From positions 1 through 5,257 of the forward strand of contig JAJFMR010000231.1 of NCBI GenBank assembly GCA_020696915.1: DNA of 5,257 nt, in the 5' to 3' direction. A program made the translations under genes and the position numbers. How positions within the stretch are numbered: the stretch's first letter is position 1; the number at the start of each line of letters is the position of its first letter. Shown in pieces: positions 1-4,935 of the stretch. Below the pieces are notes generated by a model. The model saw nothing but the letters and a program-made list of their open reading frames with translations. It searched no databases and had not been told where the DNA came from. The DNA comes from Rhizobiaceae bacterium (lineage in GTDB: Bacteria > Pseudomonadota > Alphaproteobacteria > Rhizobiales > Rhizobiaceae).

Positions 1-24
1 AGGCGGGCGCATTCCGAGGCGGCA

Positions 25-47
25 CGGACATGGGAACCCAATGTCCG
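25..47. repeat. Strong hairpin, 7-bp arms extended by GGG/CCC
   Basis: CGGACAT (25-31) is the exact reverse complement of ATGTCCG (41-47). Inside the arms GGG (32-34) can pair with CCC (37-39) across an AA loop, leaving one bulged A at 40. The result is an almost continuous 10-bp stem. No T-tract follows on the plus strand, so it is not a textbook intrinsic terminator. It could be the end of an upstream transcript, a protein-binding operator, or one arm of an alternative-fold leader, because its right arm overlaps the 44-54 repeat arm. Confidence 0.6.
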
Positions 48-117
48 ATGTTGCCCGCAACTGCCCGGAAAGATCCAATTGGGGCTGTTACCCGGTCGGA
101 TAATCCGCAACATCGGA
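44..117. repeat. 11-bp perfect inverted repeat with 52-bp spacer
   Basis: TCCGATGTTGC (44-54) is the exact reverse complement of GCAACATCGGA (107-117). The left arm shares bases 44-47 with the right arm of the 25-47 hairpin, so in RNA the two folds would exclude each other. The right arm also overlaps base 107 of the palindrome at 97-107. This is seen directly; a regulatory role is inference. Confidence 0.55.
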
Positions 118-170
118 AAGATACACTTCGGAATTATTCGTTTTGGGGAGAGATCGAAATTCATCGAAGC

Positions 171-174
171 GGAG
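171..174 (+). promoter_or_regulatory. Ribosome binding site choosing the ATG at 185
   Basis: GGAG, in the context AAGCGGAG, lies 10 nt upstream of ATG 185. The upstream TTG at 143 and the internal ATG at 290 have no comparable site, which favours 185 as the start. Confidence 0.5.
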
Positions 175-184
175 TCTTTCCAAC

Positions 185-583
185 ATGCATCGTTTCCAGG
201 CCAGCAGCGAATCCGCCAGTGGAACCCGGCATCACCGCCGTTCCGCCTTTTCGATTCTGGCACTGCGGCAGCGTAGCGACAACCATCCCATGGCCATGTT
301 CTTCATCATCGTGGCGATTGCCGTTGCCGCGGCGGCACTGATCTCGCAGTCCGGTGCCGCGTTCGCGTCCTTCGGCGTGCGCAGCGTGGAGCCCGCGTCC
401 GCCGGGACGTCGAGACCGGCCTCCGTTGGAACCGAAATCGCCTGCCACGGGCAGGCATGGGGCGCCGAAAGCGAAGCCTGCCTCTCGGTGATTGCAAGGC
501 AATCTGGCAGGGGAGAAGATCTAAGGGTCCGGGTGATTGCCGCCGCCAATCCGGACCCGACCAATCCCAACATCTTTCAGTAA
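185..583 (+). CDS. Small single-pass membrane or exported protein with two cysteines
   Basis: This gene encodes 132 residues and I do not recognise a named family. The N-terminus (about 1-35) is polar and basic and includes RHHRR at residues 15-19. One clear hydrophobic segment covers about 37-57 (rich in F, I, V, A), followed by a small-residue, Ala/Ser/Pro-rich linker to about 80. The last 50 residues form a compact module with Cys87 and Cys99 in the pattern ACHGQAW-x4-EACL, ending in a basic/hydrophobic strand (RVRVIAA) and an Asn/Pro tail. The positive-inside rule suggests a cytoplasmic N-terminus with the cysteine module in the periplasm, where a disulfide is plausible; the long N-region argues against a classic cleaved signal peptide. 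Short proteins with a CxGQxW...C core are, as I recall, common hypothetical proteins in rhizobia, but this is from memory. The gene converges on the kinase gene and has its own repeat-rich upstream region, so it is probably transcribed alone. Confidence 0.7.
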   Translation: MHRFQASSESASGTRHHRRSAFSILALRQRSDNHPMAMFFIIVAIAVAAAALISQSGAAFASFGVRSVEPASAGTSRPASVGTEIACHGQAWGAESEACLSVIARQSGRGEDLRVRVIAAANPDPTNPNIFQ

Positions 584-599
584 AGCAAGTCCGCTACTC

Positions 600-650
600 C
601 GAATCGCGTTCAACGCAAAACCGCTGCGAACGCCTGCTTTGCGGGATTCG
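600..650. terminator. Possible bidirectional terminator or stem-loop in the convergent gap
   Basis: The gap between two convergent stop codons (584-698) contains nested complementary arms: CGAATC (600-605) with GATTCG (645-650), and GCAAA (615-619) with TTTGC (638-642). Position between convergent genes suits a shared terminator. The arms are interrupted and no T-run of the usual length follows in either direction, so this is weak. Confidence 0.25.
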
Positions 651-698
651 CTTTACCGGAAACTGCTGTGTCGCCCGCGCACGCACCGGCCTGCCTTG

Positions 699-2783
699 TC
701 AGCGCCTGCCCGCGTCGTCGTTGAGGGCCGCAAGCACGCTGCGAACGTCGAGTGTGCTGAAGGGTTTTTCCAGCACCAGCGGCCGCTCCCCGGCGCCGAT
801 CTGCTCGATCGCCGACCGCGCCCCCAGCATGTCCCCGGTGACCAGCACGAAACGGCGGGACAGTTCGGGGCGCAGGCCCGACATCTGGCGATAAATGGTC
901 ATGCCGCTCGCCTCCGGCATGCGCAGATCGCTGAACACGATGTCGGGGTCATAGTCGGCGAGCACCGCCGCCGCCGAGGTCCATTGCGTGATCACCTGCG
1001 ATTTGACGCCCATAAGATCCAGTATGTCGGAGAGAGAGGCGGCGACGTCGGGTTCGTCATCGATGATCAGCGCATGGCGAAGTCCGGTGGATCGTGGGTC
1101 CTGGGCGACCGCCCCGGTTCCGGCGCCCGCGAAAGCCGGGATCTCGACGATGAAGCGGGCGCCGGTCGGCACCGCCTCCTCGAAGCGTATCGTGCCCTGG
1201 TGCCGCTCGACGATCGACTGGCAGATGGACAGCCCGATGCCGGTGCCGACACCCGATGGCTTGGTCGTGAAGTAGGAATCGAAGATCTTGCCGCGGATGT
1301 GTTCCGGTATTCCGGGCCCGGTGTCCTCCACCGAGAAGCCGACCCTGTCGTTGCCGATGCGGAAGCTGCGCACCGTGATGCGACGCTCGCCATTGTGCGA
1401 GGCCAGCGCATGCTGGCTGTTGACGAGGAAGTTGGCCGCCACCTGGGTGAGATGGTCGGCGTCGGCGAGAACGGCCAGCGGACCGTCCGCGAATTCCGTG
1501 TCGACGCCGATGCCCATCGATCGCGCGCCATAGGCGGTAAGCTCGAGCGCTGCACGAATCGCGCCGTTGAGATCGGTCTCTGAAGGCACCGTGGGATGCA
1601 GGCGCACCATGCCGAGAAAACTCTTGACGATACGGCCGCAGCGCTCGGCCGCGGCCCGCACCTTTTCGGCCCGCTGCTTCGTCGGCGTGTCGGGAGCGAA
1701 TTCGTGCAGCAGCGTCGATTGGGCGACGACCACCGCCAGCGGGTTGTTCAACTCGTGGGAGACGCCGGCCAGCAGCGAGCCCATCGCCGCCATCTTCTCG
1801 TTCTGGTGAAGGCGCTCGCGCTGGCGGTTTATTTCTTCCTCGGCGCGCCGTCTTTCTCGCAGGTCGCGAATCGATCCGAAGAAGAAGCGCCGGTCCGCCA
1901 CCCTGATTTCGGTGGCGGTGAGCTCGATTGGAAAAATCTCGCCTTCGGCGTTCTGGGTGACTGTCTCCATGCGCTGGCCCAGCATTGGCGCGCCGCGGCC
2001 GGCTATGTACTCCGCGCCGGTCGAGTAGCCCTTGCGGTAGAAGCTCGGAATCACCGTGTCGAGCAAATCCTTGCCCAGCACGTCGCTTCGCCTGAACCCG
2101 TAGATCCGCTCGGCGGCCGGATTGAACTCGATGATGCTGCCGGTCTCGTCGGTGACGATGATCCCGTCGAGGGAAGCCTGCACCATGGTCTGGCGAATGA
2201 TCTCGCTGACATGGGCGTCGGACAGCGACCGCTCGATGGCTTCTCCCACCGCCAGCGCGACGATCTCCAAAGCCGCTTTCTCGTCGTCGGTCCAGTGCCG
2301 CTCGACGAGACAGTCGTTGATCGCCAGAGTTCCCCAAAGATGTCCGTTGGCAAACACCGACACGGACAGGAAAGATCTTATCCTCTGCTTTTCGAAGTCC
2401 TGACGAAGGAAGCCGTCTATCTCCCGCGTCCGGCCGGCGAACATCTTGCCCTGGCGAACCTCTTCGGCCAGCCTTTCGAGCAGCGGATCGGCGTTGACGA
2501 TGGACTGGATGATGGTGGTCGGCGGGCCGGCTGCGCCGGCCACCTCCTCGTCCACCCAGTAGGCGGCCGTCGACTGCGCGAATCCCTGGCCGGGCAGATC
2601 GCGCATGCGAAAAAGGACAGCCCGGTGGCCGCCGAACGAGCGGGCCAGCATTTCCAGGATGTCCCCGATGTTCAGCTGCCAGTCCGCCGCACCGCGCAAC
2701 TGCCTGACTACGCGCGCGGCCGCGACAGAGGGAGTAGGCCGTGAGATCCGGGGGTCGATGCTTGGCGGCAGCGTCTCGATCAT
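699..2783 (-). CDS. Soluble hybrid sensor histidine kinase (GAF-PAS-HisKA-HATPase-REC)
   Basis: This 694-residue hybrid histidine kinase autophosphorylates on a histidine and can pass phosphate to its own receiver or to a partner regulator. Domains in order: GAF (about 40-185, ending in LWGTLAIND and an amphipathic helix); PAS (about 195-305, with DGIIVTDETGSIIEFN); a charged helical linker (about 305-335); HisKA with phospho-acceptor His343 in SHELNNPLA; HATPase with N-box around Asn451/Asn455, G1 box DTGPGI (487-492) and G2 box TGIGLSI (514-520); then a receiver with Asp575/Asp576, phospho-acceptor Asp619 (SDLRMP), Thr649 and Lys673. All key catalytic residues are present. There is no signal peptide or membrane helix, so it should sense a cytosolic cue; a GAF or PAS ligand cannot be read from sequence. 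The ATG at 2783 is the first Met in frame, with a weak purine-rich GAAGAAG ahead of it. The gene lies 36 bp after the response regulator gene on the same strand. No Hpt protein is visible to complete a His-Asp-His-Asp relay. Confidence 0.93.
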   Translation of the reverse strand: MIETLPPSIDPRISRPTPSVAAARVVRQLRGAADWQLNIGDILEMLARSFGGHRAVLFRMRDLPGQGFAQSTAAYWVDEEVAGAAGPPTTIIQSIVNADPLLERLAEEVRQGKMFAGRTREIDGFLRQDFEKQRIRSFLSVSVFANGHLWGTLAINDCLVERHWTDDEKAALEIVALAVGEAIERSLSDAHVSEIIRQTMVQASLDGIIVTDETGSIIEFNPAAERIYGFRRSDVLGKDLLDTVIPSFYRKGYSTGAEYIAGRGAPMLGQRMETVTQNAEGEIFPIELTATEIRVADRRFFFGSIRDLRERRRAEEEINRQRERLHQNEKMAAMGSLLAGVSHELNNPLAVVVAQSTLLHEFAPDTPTKQRAEKVRAAAERCGRIVKSFLGMVRLHPTVPSETDLNGAIRAALELTAYGARSMGIGVDTEFADGPLAVLADADHLTQVAANFLVNSQHALASHNGERRITVRSFRIGNDRVGFSVEDTGPGIPEHIRGKIFDSYFTTKPSGVGTGIGLSICQSIVERHQGTIRFEEAVPTGARFIVEIPAFAGAGTGAVAQDPRSTGLRHALIIDDEPDVAASLSDILDLMGVKSQVITQWTSAAAVLADYDPDIVFSDLRMPEASGMTIYRQMSGLRPELSRRFVLVTGDMLGARSAIEQIGAGERPLVLEKPFSTLDVRSVLAALNDDAGRR

Positions 2784-2819
2784 GGGTGCGGCTTCTTCTG
2801 CGTCCGGCGCAAAGGAGTG

Positions 2820-3596
2820 TCAGCGCCGGTCGTCGGGCAGCGAGAATATATAGCCTTCGCCCCTGACCGTTCGCAGGAATTTGGGGTTGGCGGGGTCCTG
2901 CTCGATCTTCTTGCGGAGACGCATGATGCGGATGTCGACGGCGCGCGACGATTCGGGCTCATCGGAAAAGCCGATCGCTTCCGAAATCGCGGCGCGGTTG
3001 AGCAGCCGGTTGGAGCGGGTGAGAAACACTTCCAGGACGTCGAATTCGCTCTTGGCGAGATCGAGGATGGCGCCTCCCGGGCCTGTCACTATGCGGCCGT
3101 CGAGATCGGCGCGAAAGGGGCCGAAGGTCACAACGCGGCGGCCCGGATCATCGGATGGCCCGGCCGCTCTCGGTGCGGACGGTCCCGGTATGCGGCGCAG
3201 AACGCTGCGCACGCGGGCCAGGAGTTCGCGCAACTCGTACGGCTTCACCATGTAGTCGTCGGCGCCGAGCTCCAGTCCGACGATGCGATCGATGCTCGTG
3301 CCGGCGGCCGTCGCATAGATGATCCCGATCGGCATCTGGGAACGTAGCCAGCGGCCGAGCGACAGCCCATCCTCGCCAGGCATGGCAATGTCCAGGATGG
3401 CGAGGTGGAAAGTCTCGGTCTCGACCAGCGCGCGCATCGCCGCGGCGTCGTTGACGGCCGTCACCTCGTATCCGTTGACGCCCAGATACTCGGCGACGGC
3501 TTCCCGCAGATCGGGCTCGTCCTCGACGATGGCAATGCGAATGGGCAGGGAAACGACGCCTCCGCTATCAGCGGAAACTAGATTGGGTATAAACAT
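2820..3596 (-). CDS. OmpR-family response regulator (canonical receiver plus winged helix)
   Basis: From the ATG at 3596 this is a 258-residue DNA-binding response regulator, a usual size for the OmpR/PhoB class. The receiver (about 19-135) has every key residue: Glu25/Asp26 in IAIVEDEP, phospho-acceptor Asp69 in LAILDIAMPGEDG, Thr96, and Lys118 in GADDYMVKPYELRELLARV. A 25-residue Pro/Ala-rich linker leads to the winged helix (about 157-253), with the recognition region SSRAVDIRIMRLRKKIE and the wing RTVRGEGYIF. It is the first gene of a two-gene operon with the hybrid kinase and is the obvious candidate partner. The start is not secure. ATG 3596 has no visible Shine-Dalgarno and adds about 18 residues before the receiver, while GGAGG (3559-3563, minus strand) sits 10 nt before an in-frame CTG at 3546-3548. 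The frame stays open upstream to 3752 but that would overlap the divergent gene. Confidence 0.93.
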   Translation of the reverse strand: MFIPNLVSADSGGVVSLPIRIAIVEDEPDLREAVAEYLGVNGYEVTAVNDAAAMRALVETETFHLAILDIAMPGEDGLSLGRWLRSQMPIGIIYATAAGTSIDRIVGLELGADDYMVKPYELRELLARVRSVLRRIPGPSAPRAAGPSDDPGRRVVTFGPFRADLDGRIVTGPGGAILDLAKSEFDVLEVFLTRSNRLLNRAAISEAIGFSDEPESSRAVDIRIMRLRKKIEQDPANPKFLRTVRGEGYIFSLPDDRR

Positions 3597-3634
3597 GATG
3601 TCCAGCGATCTTTGACGGCAAGGGAGAGTCCGGG
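3597..3634. promoter_or_regulatory. 38-bp divergent intergenic region between two regulators
   Basis: Only 38 bp separate the two proposed start codons, too short for two independent non-overlapping promoters. At least one promoter must reach into the opposite gene. A TATAAA (3588-3593, plus strand) lies in the first codons of the minus-strand regulator, but no good -35 is spaced to it. The arrangement suits auto- or cross-regulation by one or both regulators; I could not pick out direct repeats of the kind OmpR-type proteins bind. Confidence 0.4.
3621..3628 (+). promoter_or_regulatory. Ribosome binding site for the pseudo-receiver regulator
   Basis: AGGGAGAG ends 6 nt before ATG 3635. It is the best Shine-Dalgarno in the window and fixes that start. 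Confidence 0.65.
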
Positions 3635-4309
3635 ATGGGTGCAAGGCCGGTCGTGGCACTTGTCTGCATGCGAGGAGAACCCGGCCTTGGAGAGTATCTG
3701 CAACGCCGCGGGTACGAGGTTCGCGAGGCCGCCGAGGACTGGGCTGCCGCATTGCTGCTTGCCGAAGCAGACGTGGACGTCGCAGTCATCGGCGAGGGCC
3801 TGCCGGCGAGCCTCGGCCTCGACCTGCTGCGGCGACATGCCGGTGGCCCGAGTTTCGTCATGATCTCCGATCGCGGCGACCTGATAGAGAAGGTGCTGGC
3901 GCTCGAGCTCGGCGCGGCGGACGTGGTTCCGGCCGCGGTCAACCGGCGCGAGCTCGCCGCCCGGATCGGCGGCCTCATTGCCCGCCGAGGCAAGGGCCGG
4001 CGGGAACTCGTGGTGCTCGAGAACGCCACCGTCGATCTCAAGGCGGCGCTGGTCATGCATCGCTCGGGTGCCGAAGAGCAGCTGTCGCCCGGCCAGATCG
4101 CCTTGCTCCGCCTCTTCATCGCCAATCCTCGCAAGGTGCTCTCGCGCGACGACATCATGGCAGCCGCCCCGGCGGAGGACGCCGAAGCGTTCGACCGGTC
4201 GATCGATTCCCGGATCGTCAGGCTGCGGCGCAAGCTCGACACCGAGACGATCACCACGATTCGCGGTGCCGGCTACCGTTTCGATCCGCCGTCTCGAGGG
4301 GGCGAGTGA
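3635..4309 (+). CDS. Atypical OmpR-type regulator with degenerate receiver
   Basis: This 224-residue protein has the fold plan of an OmpR/PhoB regulator but a receiver that cannot work in the usual way. The acidic pair is replaced by Cys11/Met12 (VALVCMRGEP), the phospho-acceptor aspartate aligns with Gly53 (DVAVIGEGLP), and the conserved lysine aligns with Ala100 (GAADVVPAAV). Only the Thr/Ser position is kept, as Ser78 (VMIS). Helix 4-5 features such as LALELGAAD and RRELAARIGGLIAR still match the canonical neighbour, so it is a diverged receiver rather than an unrelated domain. The winged helix (about 128-217) looks intact: SPGQIALLRLF, SRDDIMAA, DRSIDSRIVRLRRKL and the wing TIRGAGYRF. It probably binds DNA without phosphorylation, controlled by its level, dimerisation or a partner. 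It is divergent from the two-component operon and converges on a small membrane protein gene. The frame is intact with a strong ribosome binding site, so it is not a decaying pseudogene. Confidence 0.9.
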   Translation: MGARPVVALVCMRGEPGLGEYLQRRGYEVREAAEDWAAALLLAEADVDVAVIGEGLPASLGLDLLRRHAGGPSFVMISDRGDLIEKVLALELGAADVVPAAVNRRELAARIGGLIARRGKGRRELVVLENATVDLKAALVMHRSGAEEQLSPGQIALLRLFIANPRKVLSRDDIMAAAPAEDAEAFDRSIDSRIVRLRRKLDTETITTIRGAGYRFDPPSRGGE

Positions 4310-4334
4310 GGGCACGGGCGGCCTGGCAGTCCGT

Positions 4335-4487
4335 CTATCTCGCCGCCGCGGCGCCCGGAGCGACACCGTGGACAAAGATGGGTTCCGAATGCGCCCAGTC
4401 CTTGACGACCACGCTGGCCAGTCCGGCAAAGCCGAGCAGACCTTGGGCATACAGCAGCACCACGAGCATGTTCGAAGCATGTTTCAT
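4335..4487 (-). CDS. 50-residue single-pass membrane protein, hypothetical
   Basis: Starting at the ATG at 4487, this frame encodes 50 residues: a short polar start (MKHASN), one hydrophobic segment (about 7-28, MLVVLLYAQGLLGFAGLASVVV), then a short tail containing KDWAHSEP and ending in Ala/Arg. It would sit in the inner membrane; the function is unknown and I recognise no family. The start is chosen for GGGGGAGAGA ending 3 nt upstream (GGAG core 6 nt away). An in-frame ATG at 4502, preceded by GAAGG, is an alternative adding five residues (MGERS); the longer frame to 4580 looks non-coding. The stop lies 25 bp from the convergent stop of the pseudo-receiver regulator. Such a short frame in GC-rich DNA could be chance, but a clean transmembrane segment behind a strong ribosome site makes a real gene more likely than not. 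Confidence 0.55.
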   Translation of the reverse strand: MKHASNMLVVLLYAQGLLGFAGLASVVVKDWAHSEPIFVHGVAPGAAAAR

Positions 4488-4490
4488 CGA

Positions 4491-4500
4491 TCTCTCCCCC
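4491..4500 (-). promoter_or_regulatory. Ribosome binding site of the 50-residue membrane protein
   Basis: On the minus strand GGGGGAGAGA precedes ATG 4487, with the GGAG core 6 nt away. It is the main evidence for the start chosen. Confidence 0.5.
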
Positions 4501-4507
4501 ATTTTAC

Positions 4508-4524
4508 CTTCGTCATCGACGAAG
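4508..4524. repeat. Perfect 7-bp inverted repeat with 3-bp loop
   Basis: CTTCGTC (4508-4514) and GACGAAG (4518-4524) flank ATC. On the minus-strand transcript the hairpin would end only 7 nt before the Shine-Dalgarno run of the 50-residue protein. It could be an operator or a translation-modulating stem. A single short hairpin can arise by chance. Confidence 0.4.
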
Positions 4525-4935
4525 CGCCGCATGACCCGCTGAGGGTGCGCAGCGACTGTAACGGGACGATGCCGGGACATGGACGTGGTGTTTCATATCC
4601 ATTGCGGATTACATTCGTTTCGACGAAGGAACCGGCAGCCAGCGTCGGATTTCTGCAGTTGTGAGATAGTCTTCCTGCACTTGGCGCCTTGAGCGCACAA
4701 AAGCCACAACGTCCTAACAGATTGCAACAAGACCGTCGATGCGGCGACATCAATGCGAAACACACCGTCGGTGGGATGCGGTGGCCGGGATTGCAGTTGG
4801 TCAAACAGGCAAGCGAAGCGTCGCCCGCCAAGCCAGCGGCCGGTGTGGCCCATGGGGGCGCTGGACGATGATTCCGCTGGCGTGATATGTTTGAAGTACC
4901 TAGTCTTGCCTCAGCAGGTCCAGCGGATATTTTTG
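4525..4935. other. Long intergenic region upstream of vgrG
   Basis: About 410 bp with no gene I can support. Reading frames on both strands here have no family resemblance, no good ribosome sites and Cys/Arg-rich, chance-like compositions. Base composition is visibly less GC-rich than in the flanking genes, as in a promoter region. Small structures include an 8-bp palindrome CCCATGGG (4849-4856) inside CCAGCG (4833-4838) / CGCTGG (4859-4864) arms about 70 bp before vgrG, and a partial sigma-54-like match at 4682-4697. I could not assign a convincing sigma-70 promoter. Confidence 0.5.

Larger units (their letters stand above)
1..184. other. Non-coding leader region rich in inverted repeats
   Basis: I see no credible gene here. 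The stretch precedes the small membrane protein that starts at 185. It holds a strong hairpin (25-47), an 11-bp inverted repeat with arms at 44-54 and 107-117, a small palindrome CGGAT-A-ATCCG (97-107) and a 9-bp direct repeat CGGAAAGAT (66-74 and 114-122). A plus-strand reading frame opens from a TTG at 143, but a Shine-Dalgarno-like GGGGAG lies just inside it rather than upstream, so I do not take it as the gene start. I could not identify a convincing -35/-10 pair. The region is probably regulatory, and part of it may belong to the 3' end of a gene outside the window. Confidence 0.55.

Noticed and set aside
145..157. 13-bp GGGGAGAGATCGA shared by 145-157 (+) and 4487-4499 (-).
   Set aside because: About one match of this length is expected by chance within 5 kb on both strands, and purine-rich ribosome-site sequence makes it likelier. 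Not treated as a repeat family.
537..2744. Long plus-strand reading frames (537-1583 and 1596-2744) opposite the kinase gene.
   Set aside because: They lie antisense to a gene with complete kinase and receiver motifs, carry no domain signal, and are typical of GC-rich antisense frames, rich in His, Arg, Gly and Asp.
3597..3752. Upstream in-frame extension of the canonical regulator to 3752.
   Set aside because: The extra 52 residues are Arg/Pro-rich with no receiver homology and would overlap the 5' end of the divergent regulator.
3578..4480. Minus-strand frame of about 300 residues opposite the pseudo-receiver regulator.
   Set aside because: It is antisense to a clear winged-helix gene, has no recognisable domain and would overlap the start of the canonical regulator.
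4516..4628. Repeated 9-mer TCGACGAAG at 4516-4524 and 4620-4628.
   Set aside because: Two copies of a short word that is also part of a hairpin arm; too little to call an operator pair.
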